Numbered from the stretch's first letter, positions 11,565-24,222 are shown. The stretch is DNA of 64,000 nucleotides from Cokeromyces recurvatus (GCF_025118155.1 NW_026251389.1:992001-1056000); one strand, 5' to 3'. Notes: generated by a model not told the origin, from the sequence alone. Numbers and translations are program-made.

Positions 11565-12452
11565 CAAAAAGTATCAACGTGTTATTGCTGTCGAGACACA
11601 CAAAGCTTTCATAACAATTTTATTGCCTTTTCTCCTTTCTATGTAAAATAAGTATAAGCATTATGAAAATTTGAAGATAAAAAAAAAAAGATAATATGTA
11701 TAAAGCAGCAGCAACAATAACGTAAATAATAACTTGAATGTGTTTCTGGCAAAAATCTTGACTATTATATATAGTACTAAAGCTATCATTATTCGAGACA
11801 GTTACATATTTTGTTTAATAAAATAATAAATGGCTAATAAAATACTATATATTATACAAGTATGTATATTTAAGATGGTTACGCTAATAAATAAACTTTT
11901 TATTTATTTATTTTTTGGCCAATTTGCACCATTGTATCACATACTACTAGCAGCAACTTTATTAGAAGTAAAATCAAGTTTAGACTTATTAGCTTTCATT
12001 ATATAATATAATAGAACAGATCAAGAAGAATAAATAGTGATATAATTACTTATTTGGAAATACTAGATTGTAGGTTTCCAATTCCCCCCCTCCACCACCT
12101 CCTCCTTTTTATGTACACTCCAAATTAGCACACCACCAATCATTTTTCTACAATATCCTTTGAATTCGACTTGGCTTTTTTTTTTTTTTTAATGTATAAC
12201 AAAATTGAATATTTTATTCCCTTTTTTTTTTCCCCTCTCGAGACATATCAAGAAAATCTAAATAAGAAAAAGAAAGAAAGAAAAAAGGTAAAGGAAAAAT
12301 TAAAGAAGATATGCAATATAATGTTATAAATTTAACAAAATTATAGTACCTAATACATATATAGCTTATCATTTTAAACAATTTTTATTTTATTTTATTT
12401 TATTTCTCTTTGAAGAGGGGCGAGGAGTGCCTTTTTTAGTTCGAATAACATA
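11186..12452. other. AT-rich intergenic region (divergent promoters of RPS29 and copper-fist gene)
   Basis: About 1.27 kb. It holds long T runs (around 11217-11249 and 11535-11564), a C-rich spot near 12085-12100 and short tandem tttta repeats before the copper-fist gene. No recognisable gene; the minus-strand ORF 11330-11533 looks spurious. Confidence 0.4.
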
Positions 12453-13356
12453 ATGGTATATATACAATTACCTGATGGTACACAAAAGAAATACGCTTGT
12501 CGAAAATGTATAAAGGTATTTAGACATGGACATTGACAGCACTGATGTATAATAAAACTTATTTTTATTTTATACTTGAAAAGGGTCATCGTTCTTCTAA
12601 ATGTACACATCATGATAGGGAATTATTTGAAATTAAAAGAAAGGGACGACCTATAACGCAATGTGAAACTTGTCGTTTATTAAGAAAGACGCAACAGGTA
12701 CATGCTAAATGTGAATGTCGTATAAAAAAGAAAGAAAGTATAAAACAAGGTATGTAATAAATAAACCTAATATACGCATGCATGTTAAATTTATGTCTAT
12801 TTTAGAATCTATCTATACGACTAATAATAATAATAATAATAAAAATGTTGTTTTGGATGAAAAGATTCGATATTATGAATTTTCCTTAAATGGTAAAATT
12901 ATACAAATATATACAAATGCAAATATCTATACTCAGTACTATTTTGTAAAATTAGTAAATAAATCTGAAAATACTTTGTGTTTTCAATGTGATAGACCAA
13001 GACTTTATTGCATTTGTCATAACAGTAGTAGTAATAGCAGTATTTGTTCAGAGGGCTCATCTTCTCCTATTGTTATCACTAGTCCAGCTCCTGCCTCGGT
13101 CGTATCAGAAGGGCGTCATTCGATAATACCAATACATGATCCATCGGATGATATTGATAGTGATACACCTATTTATAAACCCTTACTAGAAGAAGATACG
13201 ACAAGTAGATTAGGCGAATTTACAAATAAAAGTTCAGAGGAATTAATGAATCAAATTTATTCTGGCTTTAACAATTCATGTTGCTCTTCTACTATCGCGT
13301 CACCTTTTGTCAAAGAAGAAGAAGTAGATACATTTATTGAACTATCAAGAGAATAG
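12453..13356 (+). CDS. Copper-fist DNA-binding protein (small, with second Cys cluster)
   Basis: Three exons (12453-12515, 12584-12749, 12806-13356), 259 aa. Residues 1-~68 are a copper-fist domain: KYACRKCIKGHRSSKCTHHD, then the minor-groove KRKGRP motif, CETCRLLRK and the closing CEC pair. Copper-fist factors (Ace1, Mac1, Cuf1) bind Cu(I) through these Cys/His residues and control copper or iron genes in the nucleus. Unlike typical members, which begin M-V-x-I-N-x-x-K-Y-A-C, this one has extra residues (QLPDGTQK) before KYAC. The middle has an Asn repeat. A second cluster, CFQCDRPRLYCIC (residues ~142-154), may be a copper-sensing motif like the C-terminal Cys repeats of Mac1/Cuf1. The C-terminus is Ser-rich and acidic (IHDPSDDIDSD...), consistent with an activation region. 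Whether it activates or represses cannot be told. Confidence 0.9.
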
Positions 13357-13531
13357 TATATACGTATATATGTATATATGTATGTATGTATGTATTTTTT
13401 TTTCCTTTATTATTATTATTATTATGAGTGATAATAAAATTTGGCTTAAATTGACATGGCTTCATTCTCATCGTATGTGTATATTTTAACAAATCCATCT
13501 ATAAAGTATACATGTTAGCATTCATCTGTAA

Positions 13532-13562
<31 letters not shown>

Positions 13563-13566
13563 TATA
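13357..13566. other. Convergent 3' spacer with TA/TG repeats
   Basis: About 210 bp with tatgtatgtatgtatg (around 13370-13395) and tatatata microsatellites. Shared 3'-flanking sequence of the copper-fist and WD40 genes. Nothing else seen. Confidence 0.5.
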
Positions 13567-15796
13567 TTATAATATGTATATTTTACCATCACCACAAGAA
13601 AATAATAGTGGCTTATATGGATGGAATATAACATCTCTCACTTCAATATCTATAATAAGATATCATTTAATTTACATAGGATACGATTTCACCGATTAAA
13701 AAATAAAATAAAATATTACCTTCATGTTCTTTAATGATAGCAGCTACTTTACCCGTTGCAATATTAAAGACAAAGATTTGTCCATAAATGGTAGGTGCCA
13801 GTATATAGCGACCATTTGAAGTAATTTTAACAAGCCACGAATTTGCATGATAACTAGATTATATATACAAGTGAATATGAAGAGAAGAATCGACTCTATA
13901 TACATATATACTTTACTCTTCATGCATAAATTTCTTTACAGTTTCCAATTTAAATTGTCCACCTAGTTCAGTTGGATACGTCAATTTATGTAGAGTACAT
14001 GTATTTGGTTTAGATGCTTTACATATATAATATGTTATTCAATTTAATGATAAAAATACACGTGATATACATATCTATTGTGGCTTACTTACATACTCCT
14101 TCACTCACATCACACATCTCTGCACCACGACTAATAAACCAAGCAAAAGGAGTATCATTCGATTTGTTACTTTGCTCTTCTTCTTCTACTACAGATAATT
14201 CTTCAACACGTCTTTCTACTTCATCTATCACTGTCGTCTGCTGTTGATCATCAACCCAATGAATAAACTTTCCACAATCACAATAAGATGAATACATATC
14301 TTCAAATGTTTGAAGTAACTTTATATGCACATATGTATATATAAGATGAGTTGTATAATAGTTTATATATATATATTATTGTTATTAACATTACCATAGC
14401 ATTCTCGAAATCATAAAGTCGAAGATGTTCATCGCAAGCAGCAATAAAGTATTTATTACCTGTATTAGGTACAAAGCTAATTGTAAATGCCATACATGTT
14501 AAGCCGTCTATCATCTTTACAGAATCTAATAATTCACTATGTATAGCCAAATGTGTATATATATATGCATATATACATCTTTAGAAACCCCCCCCATTGA
14601 ACTAATTTTTTCTTCTTCTTCTTCTTCAATAAATGGCTTACTTACGTCCAATCCTTGTTCATATGCCATTTAATAATATATCCATCTTGACTTGTAGAAA
14701 CAAAGTAAGGTTCACCCTTAAAACGAACTGCTTTAATACACAAGATCTCTTCCATATGGCCTTCTAATACCGTTACTCGTTCACAGCTCTCAATACGAAA
14801 TACTTTAAGAGGACAAGGTAAGATGTGATTATCACCATCCTCTGCAGACCATCGATGTCGATCCTTTAATTTACCACCTGTCACTAATAACCCTTCCTCT
14901 CCCAAGAATTGGCCACAATAAAATTCATCAATTTGTGTTTCGGCTTGATCCCGAATCTTGCGCAACAATTGGAAATTAGAAAGGACATCCCAGATTTTGA
15001 TAGCGCCTACGTTAGAGAAAGTAGCAAGTAGTGTGCCATCTTGAGAGAGTGTCATGCCGGTGATGGCGCCCTGATCACTTATATCAAATGGAAGTACTTT
15101 TAGTGGATTATCTGCATTGATCGTATCCATCATAGCGTATCTATCAGCATAAAACTGCCAGTAATGATCAGGATACTCTTGACAAAGTTGAGATACAACT
15201 TTAGGATCATAACGAGCTTGTTGCTTTTGTTGTTGCCTTTTTGTAGTAGTAGTAGTAGTAGTAGTACTAGAGGAGCTTTGTCTTTTGGATTTCTTCTTTT
15301 TGTGCGTTAATGTCTTTCTGAGACGTGGAAGTTGATCAACTTCTTCAAGAAGGTCATCTGTATCGACTTGATCTATATCAGACATCGTATTAGAAGAAGA
15401 AGTGGCTAAAAATTCAGATAATCGTTTCTTTTTATGTGAGGTCATGTTTTGACAAGAAGAAAGTAGTGGCTCTTTCTTTTCTTCTTCTTCTTCTTCTTTC
15501 TCTTCTTCATTATCATCATCATCATCATCACCATCTATCATAGCAGACTGTAGTAGGTTTGCCGTATCATCTTCTTTAGCTGCTTTGTTCGTTTTCTTCT
15601 TGCTATTGTTGATCATCCCTGTCTTTTTTGTAGATGGAAACGATTCATCATCAGATAAGAACTGTTTCTTTTTTCTTAATTTTCTTGTTTCTTTAGTTAA
15701 CAATACTGCTTCAGACGTATCTTCTGGCGAACTGATTATGTTAATATTATCATTATCTTGGGATTCAATATCAATATCGCTTGTACTTTCAGACAT
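13567..15796 (-). CDS. WD40-repeat protein with acidic/Lys-rich N-terminus
   Basis: Six exons (15796-14646, 14536-14395, 14318-14093, 14016-13917, 13853-13720, 13649-13567), 611 aa. Residues 1-~190 are low-complexity: Ser/Asp/Glu-rich with basic KETRKLRKKK and KKKRLSEF patches (likely nuclear), then a poly-Thr run from ACT repeats. From ~215 on there are WD-type repeats: GAITGMTLSQDGTLLATFSNVGAIKIWD, LKVFRIESCERVTVLEGH, YFVSTSQDGYIIKWH, YFIAACDEHLRLYDF, RYILAPTIYGQIFVFN and a last blade ending LLFSCGDGKIYIL. This gives about seven blades, i.e. one propeller. I do not recognise the orthologue. The start at 15796 (MSESTSD) was chosen over an upstream in-frame ATG at ~15961, because the intervening stretch translates from poly-pyrimidine repeats into Phe/Ser runs. 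Confidence 0.85.
15241..15272 (-). repeat. Trinucleotide repeat coding poly-Thr in WD40 gene
   Basis: A tract of GTA/GTT/AGT units on the + strand reads as a run of about eight to nine Thr codons in the WD40 protein linker. Confidence 0.85.
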
Positions 15797-16285
15797 GAGG
15801 GATACCAAAGTAAAATAAATAAATAAACGAAAAAAAGAGAGAGAGAGAAAAAAAAAAAAAAAGACAAAAAATAAAATAAAATAAACTAACGAAAAATAAA
15901 CTAACGAAAAAAAAAAAAAAAAGGATAATGTTGCACAATTATGTTTAACTGTAGTAATCAATCAAAATATGTATATATATAAAAAAAAAAACGTTCCTGG
16001 ATCAAAGCCTATTATCATCATAAATCAGTTCTACCAAAAGATATTCGTTGGTTTACTTAATGCCATTTATAATTCACTAATGGCTAAACAACTACAACGT
16101 TTCTAATGTTATCTCAACTCAAAAAGTAAATAGCTTATACTTCTTTAAAGAAATTATCTTTGCAACTCTCATTTATTTCTTATTATTATACATATATACA
16201 TATGTATACACATATATAATGTTCTTCTATACATATATGGGAGGAGAGGATGTGTATGTTAATTTTATAATACTATTTTGTTTTC
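15797..16285. other. Intergenic: WD40 promoter / POM152 3' end
   Basis: Contains purine-rich A/GA runs (about 15831-15860 and 15905-15922) plus TA dinucleotide repeats. Both flanking genes read leftward. No gene seen. Confidence 0.45.
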
Positions 16286-19200
16286 TTAAATAGGATATTG
16301 GCAATATTGATCCTTGATGCTTACAATCTATGTAAATAAATATATTATATGTAAACAAAATATTCAATTGTATATGTATAAAATAAAACTTTTTCTTTTT
16401 TTTTACCTCAATAATACCCTCAACAGATGTGTTGATCAAATATTGATGTTCTAAAATACCTGTCACAATATGACTTTCAAGTACTTCCCCTTTATAATGT
16501 CGTTTATTCACATGATCCCAAACAAGTCGACTACGTCGCCATTCAAAATTAAATGGTGGTGTACCTACTAAGTCTACTGTAGCCTGAACCATATCACCTA
16601 ATACAGATAACATAAATAGGTTAAACTATATGCATATATATATATATATATTGGTAATTACAACTTTACCTTCATGAATACTTTCAATAATTTCTTTACC
16701 ACCACTAATATAAGAAGAGGGTACTTCATGAATTCGTTTCATCATGTTTTTAGGGAATGATCGACATTGATTACGTTGATCACCAACAGAGAGAATGGTA
16801 AGATTACCTGGTTTATCTGCAATCATAGATAGTTTAGAAGTGGCTGTCTTTGCTGTTTCGCTCTTGCCATTAAACATATAATGGACAGTAAAAGGTCCTA
16901 CACCTGAGAGACTAAAATCAACTGTATCACCTACACAAACATCATCATAGACTTCCATCGCTGTAATGGTAGCAATGTCAAGAGCCTTTACCTTGACTGT
17001 CGTATCATCTACTACAGCTGCACCACATCCATTGGCATCATTTACACTTAACAATTTGATATCATAGGTACCAGCTACATGAACGACTTCATCGGGTAAA
17101 TCTAATTTATATTTGTTGGTCATAATGTTGTCTACTTGAATCACACGACCACCCATTTCAGATTCAAGACGCAATCCAAATTCAACACTAAAGGGTGCGA
17201 CACCTGTAAACTCAATATAGATAGGATCCATCTCGGTTTGCCAAGTATCACCAACACAAACAGTACGTTCCTTACGTGTTGATCGACTACTAAATTTAAC
17301 AGTTGGTTTTGCATGCACAACTTGTTCAATTTGCAAGCGTTCGCTTAACTTGAAGGGTTCAGTATAACGTTGGTCAGCAAGTCTATCAAAGACGTAACGA
17401 TACTTTCCTGGGTCAGAGGTCTTGAGAGGGAAACGGTAACGTCGATTACCTGTAGCAATTTCTTCTTGTTTAACAGCATAAAAACTGCGTCCCGCACCAC
17501 GATATTCTGTATAACTACAGTAGAAAGGTCCTTGTCCATCAAATTCAATATCAATAGCATCATTTGTACCTTGACAGACAGCACGACGTTCAAAATGATG
17601 GTGAGAGATTTCGACAGCGCCTTGATCTTTAGGAACTGAAATAGTAGGCTTATCAATCCATTGCACAGCATAATGAGAGGGGACAACATCCCCCTTACAG
17701 ATTGCATCCTCTACCGTCAAAAGCTCATAGTGGCCTGGTTTATGTACAGTAACGGAAGCATTAGGATCATGAAAGCGTCTTGTGGCTTTTTGGTTGCTCT
17801 CAACATGTCGATAGCTGACTGTCCAAGGCCCTTCACCAGTCAAACGAACAGGTAGGTTTGCTTCTGCACCCTCTGTCACATTCATTCTGTCACCAAAGAA
17901 GAATGCATTGGGTCTATCGCGTCGAACATCAATTGTAAAATCACGAGCTTCTAAATCCTTGACACAATGGTTATCATCTTGGATCTTGATTAGTGAAATA
18001 AGATGACGACCTGGACGATCAAAGGGAGGTAATTGAATAGTGTATCGGTCACCTTCAACACGATCCGAATAGAGTTGATCACCTACCATCCAAGTTAACA
18101 CAAAAGGTCCTGTTCCTCGTAACTCGACTTCAGCTGTTAAATCTTCACCTAAACAGGTTCGTACTGCATGCTTTGTTTTGAATCGAGCATCAGGCTGAGG
18201 ATGAACGGTTTGTTGGATAGGAGCCATATCTGTGGGTCGTTTCTTATAATGTCGATCATCCAGAGAGATAAAGCGATAAGTATATTCACCACTTGAGCTT
18301 GGCAAATATGAAAAGATGTGACGAGATCTGTCGATTGTTTCACGCTTACGTTCAATAAGCTTCTTGGAGCGACCAGATTGTTTTGTAATTTCGTATTCAA
18401 GTACATAAGGGGGTGCACCAACGAATTCTGCAACAAATTTCATACCTACTTCATTATCACCTGCGCATTCTGAAGCAATTGGAGTTGCTTGAATTTTAAC
18501 AGAAGGTAATTGAGGTTGTACAACATGACAGGAAGAAGGGAACATAACTTGACCTTGACAGTATCGATCACTTACTGAGACAAGATTATATTCTCCAGGA
18601 GAGGAGACAGATATAGAAGAGGCAGAAGTTAACTTTGCCTTGTGTTGGACTTCATCACCAGAGAAGGTGTATTCAAGTTGAAAAGGACTAGAACCTTCAA
18701 GAGCCAAAGGAATTTGAGTAGACTTAGATCCAATTAAAAGATGAATAGGGTCTGTTTCACTACACTTGAATTGAACAGAGGGACGTTGATGAACTTCAAA
18801 TGTTTGAGAAGCTGACAAGCCAGAAAGATCTAATTCATTGCCTACACCATCAACAACACGTAGAAGAGTGTATTCTTGTTTGGAAGCAGAATTAAAAGTC
18901 AAGTTCAAAGGAACGTTTACTTGTTGAACAGAAGCCCAATTATAATTATCATCAAGCTTTGTATCAAATAATGAAGAATCCAGGCGATTGTCAGATCGAG
19001 GCTTAAGAAGAAGGGGTGATTCAAATCCTTCAGGTTGAATACGATCCAATTTGAGTTGAGCTTCACGATGACCTGCTGATTTCTTTATATATTCAATATT
19101 TAATGGTGGAACACCAATTACTTCTAACTGGAGTGTTTCTTTATCGCCTGTACAATAATCCTTATTTACAATAGGTTTAAATTGAGCGTAAGGACAGGTA

Positions 19201-20282
19201 AATACAAAAGCATGTCGGTTATATAATCGAACATCTACACCATCTTTGGAAACAATTTTTTCCAATTTATAAGCGCCTGGATTCCTAACACGTACATAAT
19301 AATATTCTACGCCTTCTTTTGTATGTCCAATCTCTGTTGCACGTTGAATATCTCTTCCAGAATAATCTTTAATCGTTTTCTGGTTTGTATCAAAATCATA
19401 TCGAGAGATAGAAACAGTACGAGGAGCTGTATTGTTTAAGATAATGGGTATAAAAATATCCTTTTTTCCAATTTCTGTAGTTGTTAAGCAATATACTTCA
19501 TTATTAGGATTCAACTTGGCAGTTCTAAAGAGAAAAGAATAAACGAATTTTAATATACCATCCTATTTGATACATATGCTTCTTCTTAATTTTAATCTTT
19601 ACCCATAAGGAAGAATATGAACTGTATGTCTACCCAAAATATGTGAAGAATTTTGTACAATATCCTTTACATTTACAAGTCTTCCTTGAGATATACTAGT
19701 TTGTTTACCAAAACTATCGCCTACAATAAAGTTAAGTTTAACATTATGAATGTGTAAATTTATTTTTTATTTTATTTTATTTTTTTGCCTAATTACCAAA
19801 TAGATTCTTGAAGAAAATTCCACCAAGTCCAGCCTAATGAGAATAGTATATATACATATATACATATACATATATAATGTATTTATAAGTAACTTCACTT
19901 TAGACTATAATTAAAATTATAAATAACTTACAGTTGGAGCTACGAAAAGTACGAAATTTAACCAAAGCATAAAAAGTGTCAACAGTAATGTTTTAATCAC
20001 ACTAAATTGTAACCACGGAATCTTGGCTACATGTAAACATAACAAATAGATCGTATCGATCAACCACCATTTCATCAAAATACCACTATATTGCTCAGGA
20101 TAAGCAGCTGTATATGCTAACCAAAGATCGGTTATCTTCCAGGATTGAAGCAGAACAAAGATAGAAACAGCCCATCGACGTTGTGTAGGAAATTCCATAC
20201 GGGAAGAAGGTATTAATGCTAGTCTATGTGCTTCTGACACAGGACCACCAGGTTGTTGTCGTGGTGGTGGTGGTGGTGGCAT
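16286..20282 (-). CDS. POM152: Nuclear pore membrane glycoprotein POM152
   Basis: Six exons (20282-19932, 19833-19797, 19720-19603, 19524-16670, 16597-16407, 16327-16286), 1,197 aa. The N-terminus is proline-rich, then come three hydrophobic segments near residues 38-59, 70-86 and 95-115. The remaining ~1,000 residues are tandem Ig-like (cadherin-type) modules with the recurring pattern 'x-L-x-G-x-x-P-F-x-x-x-Y/W', such as GSSPFQLEYTF, GAPPYVLEYEI, GTGPFVLTW, GEGPWTVSYRH, GQGPFYCSY, GVAPFSVEF, GVGPFTVHY and GTPPFNFEW. Each module includes a conserved Cys and an '...AGTY.I.L..V.D..GC' strand. The end IVSIKDQYCQYPI matches the family C-terminus. In yeast Pom152 forms the lumenal ring of the nuclear pore complex. 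Yeast Pom152 is 1,337 aa. Exon 2 has only 37 nt. Secure assignment. Confidence 0.94.
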
Positions 20283-20615
20283 GGTGTTTATATATAATTA
20301 ATACTGTACGGAATTATAAAGGAAAAGTCTTTTCAAACAATGATTTAAAGGGAAAAACGTAATGAATTAAAATAATTGAAAAAGAAGAAAAATGAAAAAA
20401 AAAGAGTTAAATGGTTAACTCGAATTTCAATAAAAGAGGAATTCTTCTTGATTATTTAATTATTATAAATGTATATAAAAAAAAAAGAAAAAAAAACACG
20501 GTCTACGCGTTGCAGTGAAGCTTTATTGAACAGAAACACAGCAGGACTGAAAAAAAAAAAAAAAAATTACTATGGTTTGATGTGACTTCATCCCATTTAA
20601 ATTCAGATTTTATTA
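20283..20615. other. Short intergenic spacer (POM152 promoter, EMC10 3' end)
   Basis: About 330 bp of AT-rich sequence with A-runs around 20480-20500 and 20551-20567. No gene seen. Confidence 0.5.
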
Positions 20616-21624
20616 TTATCTTCTTCGATTAGCAGAAGGAGAATCTTCAGGAGGAGCAGAACCAGCTAAACTTGTCAATAAGAACATACCAGCTAAAATT
20701 AAATACCAATATTTTTGAAAGAAAGATTTTTCTTCAATCTCTGTGTGTTCAGGTATTTCGTCATTAATTACAGCTGTAGGCTTTTTTGACTTGGACTGTG
20801 TCTTTTTATGTTGAGAAGCACTACCACCAAAGTGACCAATTAAAGGCCTAAATGTATACTAATGTTAGAATAGCACATAACCTAAACCCTATTTTATATA
20901 TTACTTGGGTCCAGCAATTGGTTGAACTACTCTTATTACAGAAGTAAAAGGTTTTGTTGTGATAGGATACTTTATATATATGAAGCTTTGTTTTAGTATA
21001 AAATTAAGGCCTTTTTTTTTTTGTTTTTAGCTATTTCTTACCTTGATAGTTTCCTCAGAACAATCATTTGATGAGGCATAATAATCAACATGATAAAAGA
21101 TATTATTTTCATCCAAATGTAAAATAAATTCATCATTCCAATCACTATCTACCATTTGACACTATTCAATGGAATGTTAATTTTTTTTTGTTTCGTTAGT
21201 TGTAAACTTCTTTTTTTTTTCTTTTATTACCATTTTCACAGACTGTATATATATTTTCCCAGTACGTTCATCCTTTACTTTGATTTGATAAAATGATCCC
21301 TTTTGAAAATCAACAATTTCGTTTTTTGTAGGGTGGTATTCTGGTACTCCAGGAAGACCAACAATAATGCCTCGTTTAATGTATTGACCATCTTTTTGAT
21401 GATATACAGTTAAATTTGTATTAGTTATTGCTTCTTGCTAAATACATGGAAAAAAGACAAGATATATAAATAAGATTAAATTTCTCTACTACCTTTTATA
21501 CACATGTATATATATTATTTACCTCCTTTATTTCTTCTTTTTGTGCTGTTGTTATATGGCTCACTAATAGGAGCGTAATTACAAGAAAATTAAAAAATTT
21601 AATTATCAATGATGAACGCGACAT
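20616..21624 (-). CDS. EMC10: ER membrane protein complex subunit 10
   Basis: Five exons (21624-21523, 21437-21231, 21161-21042, 20969-20905, 20847-20616), 241 aa. It starts with a signal peptide (residues 1-~27: basic MSRSSLIIK, then FFNFLVITLLLVSHITTA). Next is a lumenal beta-rich domain with GQYIKRGIIVGLPGVPEYHP, DFQKGSFYQIKVKD and a C...C pair (CQMVDSDWNDEF ... SSNDCSEE). The C-terminus has a Lys-rich linker and the EMC10-like SFFQKYWYLILAGMFLLTSL membrane anchor. EMC10 is the lumenal subunit of the EMC insertase, which inserts terminal and multipass membrane proteins in the ER. Length agrees with the family (about 200-260 aa). The signal peptide supports the start. Confidence 0.9.
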
Positions 21625-22073
21625 GATTATAAAAATAAATATATTTTTATAAGAATAATATGATTGCTTTAGAAAAATAAAGAAATAAAAATGCCTTATT
21701 CAATCGATTTAATCTTAAAAAAGAAAAATGGCTTCAATTATGTTGATGTATAAACACGGTTAAGAACTACTAATCAATAATTAAAGGGCCGCTTTTTTTT
21801 TCTCTCTATCTTTAGAGTAACTGAACATCACAAGTGATGATTCATAGCTGTCATTTTTTTTTTTTTTAATTTGACTGAACAATAGTATAGTCAACCTTAA
21901 ATATTTTTACTTATTTGTTCCCCCCCCCTTTTTTTTTTATTTTACGCTTATGCATCTATGAAAAATAAATGTCTTTGATTGTAAATCAAAAGCAATTATT
22001 TAAAAGAAGATGCAATTAATGAAATTTCCAATAAAGATAGTTAAAAACTTATAAATCAAAATACACAGTATAT
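21625..22073. other. Intergenic spacer (EMC10 promoter, allantoicase 3' end)
   Basis: About 450 bp, AT-rich, with a C8 run next to T10 (around 21920-21940). No gene seen. Confidence 0.45.
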
Positions 22074-23779
22074 TTATTGAAACCATTCACCAGATGGAAA
22101 ATTTCTTCTTGATTTCATACATTGTCTTTTAAGACGTGCTTCCTCTTCGTAAGATGACATTCTTTTCCTGTTATTTACAGTGATGGGTGTTGTTATTCCT
22201 GGTTCAATCTTTACTTCAACAAAATCTTTTTTAGATTGTTGTTCCTCTACAGCTAATTTCGCATGTTTTGAAGCTGACATGTTATTATTATTATTTTCTT
22301 TTGTCACTACTACTTCTTCTACAGTAGTTATCTCGTCTTGCACTAATTCACCTTCCTCTAATTCTTCAATAATTATACCTTCCTCTTCCTCATTATTTCT
22401 AATCGATTTTACTTGTGGACCTTGCTCAATCAATAGAGGTCCATCTTTTAACTTTTCTTTTGTGACAGGCGTGCCTATTACTTTGATTTGCTGAACACCA
22501 CCATCAGGAATTAAATAAAGACGAATATGTGAAATAACGATATCATCATGAATATCAAAGGTACTTAAACCACCAGCCAATAATTTGTTATTATCTGGTA
22601 CTATTAAAGAAACCCAATTAGCAAAAGGGTCATAATGTGGATCAGTATCTTCACTGTAACAGCCTTGGATAAATACATTTTTAGGTGCATTATTTTCAAA
22701 CCCTGTGGTATCAATTATAATTGAGTTAGGTTTACACGATGTTGCGAGTTGAATGACGACAAAATCATTTCTATGTTTTTCTAAACGAGATCGAGGAGTC
22801 AGCCAACCATCTGACCTATTTATATCCATATCCATATATTATATTATATTAGTTAACATAACAAGCTTGATTTATACGTATCTAATTATCATACATTTTG
22901 GTTCCATGGTTTAGTAAAATGTTGGATTTATTGGCATAACCTTGATCTGTCCAACGAACAATACGTGCACCTAAATTAGCAGCCGACATATTGTATTCTC
23001 TAGACTTATCAGTGAAATCTGGGGTAATATCACCATAGACACGCAAACGACCCTATATTAAAACAATAAGAATCTTTTTGTATTTTGTGTTTTTGTTCAC
23101 TTACAATACCACCGCCAGGCGCAATGTTTAATCGGATTTTTGAATACAATTTATTACTATTAAATTCAAAAAAATTATGTGAATCAGCATTAATAGGGAC
23201 TTCGGGTAGTAATGATTGCCACTATAAATTATTATTATTAGTCAAATAGAATAAAATATGTGTACATAAATGTATGCACACTTACAATCGCATCAGAATC
23301 TTGGTATCCTTCAATATTAATATAAGATGCACTACTATCAGTAAATCCAGTTGTATCAATATCAAATCCAATAATTTTGCTTTGATTGCATAGTTTAATA
23401 GTCACACTATAATAAAACAATACAATTAAAAATGAATAAAATTATGCAGTAATATAATACTACCTTCCAATTAACTCATGTCGTTTGATAAGCCAGCCAT
23501 CATTTGTATCTTATTATAAATATGTAAATATATATAAAAAGTCTATATATCGATATATAACATTGCTTATAATATACCTTTGTCTTCTGATATTAAGCTT
23601 CTATTCACAGCCTCTTGCTTTAATAAATTTATAGCTTTTCCACATGATTCATCTGTTACATCTTCAATTTTAGCGTCTAATAGTTGTGAAGAAACTTCTG
23701 TATAACCCTCAAAGCAAGTTTCTTTGAGTGATTTTGCATCGAGACGACGATATGTTTGTGAGCTAAGAATATTTCCCAT
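22074..23779 (-). CDS. DAL2: Allantoicase (allantoate amidinohydrolase) with unusual N- and C-termini
   Basis: Six exons (23779-23578, 23509-23464, 23406-23286, 23221-23105, 23052-22895, 22815-22074), 461 aa. It has two allantoicase repeats. Repeat 1 (~68-190) has NDGWLIKRHEL, IIGFDIDTTGFTDSSA and LYSKIRLNIAPGGGIGRLRVYG. Repeat 2 (~225-345) has MSDGWLTPRSRLEKHRNDF, SIIIDTTGFENNAPKNVFIQG and VISHIRLYLIPDGGVQQIKVIG. The enzyme splits allantoate into ureidoglycolate and urea in purine catabolism. The MSDGW junction spans intron 5 and confirms the splice. The protein begins MGNILSSQ, a classic N-myristoylation pattern (Gly2, Ser6). After repeat 2 there is a ~115-aa tail absent from yeast Dal2: acidic (IIIEELEEGELVQDE), then VKIEPG (SUMO-type psi-K-x-E) and a basic end RLKRQCMKSRRNF. 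An upstream in-frame ATG (~23842) would add a Phe-rich stretch and was not chosen. Confidence 0.88.
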
Positions 23780-24222
23780 ATTATTTAGTATTAAAAGAAA
23801 AAAAAAAAAGTGAAAAGAACGATTAATTTGTTTGCATGTCAAAAATTTTTTTTATTTTTTTTTTTTTTATAGTTTTGCTGAGATTGAAATATGATATCAT
23901 AATAATCGGCCTTCAGGGAGAATAACAAACATAACAGGTATTCGACAAAGCAATAAGGTAAATAATGTCTATATTTTTTGAAGAGCCAAGTGAAAATATT
24001 CAATTCTACTCTAAGCGAAAGATCAACCTTTACATATTTGATGAAAAAAGAGAAGCCCTTAGTTAGACTCACTTTGAATTATTCTATAATACACGCTATT
24101 TTTTTTTTAAAAAAAAAGTCTGAATTTTAATAACAATTGTCCTTTTTTTTTTTTAAATAAAATAAAAAAATAGAGTTTTTGACCCCTTCCTTTATATTTA
24201 CTTTATTTGCTTACAGTTAATC
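23780..24222. other. Divergent promoter region allantoicase / SDH4
   Basis: About 440 bp. It includes an inverted T/A run (ttttttttaaaaaaaa at about 24101-24117) and a CAG acceptor-like TTGCTTACAG just before the SDH4 ATG, possibly a leader intron. The 77-aa ORF at 23839-24072 is judged spurious. Confidence 0.45.

Noticed and set aside
15797..15961. Longer N-terminus for the WD40 protein from an upstream in-frame ATG
   Set aside because: The extra residues are Phe/Ser/Leu runs translated from poly-pyrimidine repeats in the leader; MSESTSD fits a normal start.
17345..17855. ORFs of 64-120 aa inside POM152 in other frames
   Set aside because: Frame shadows of a single 2.86-kb exon that encodes continuous Ig-like repeats.
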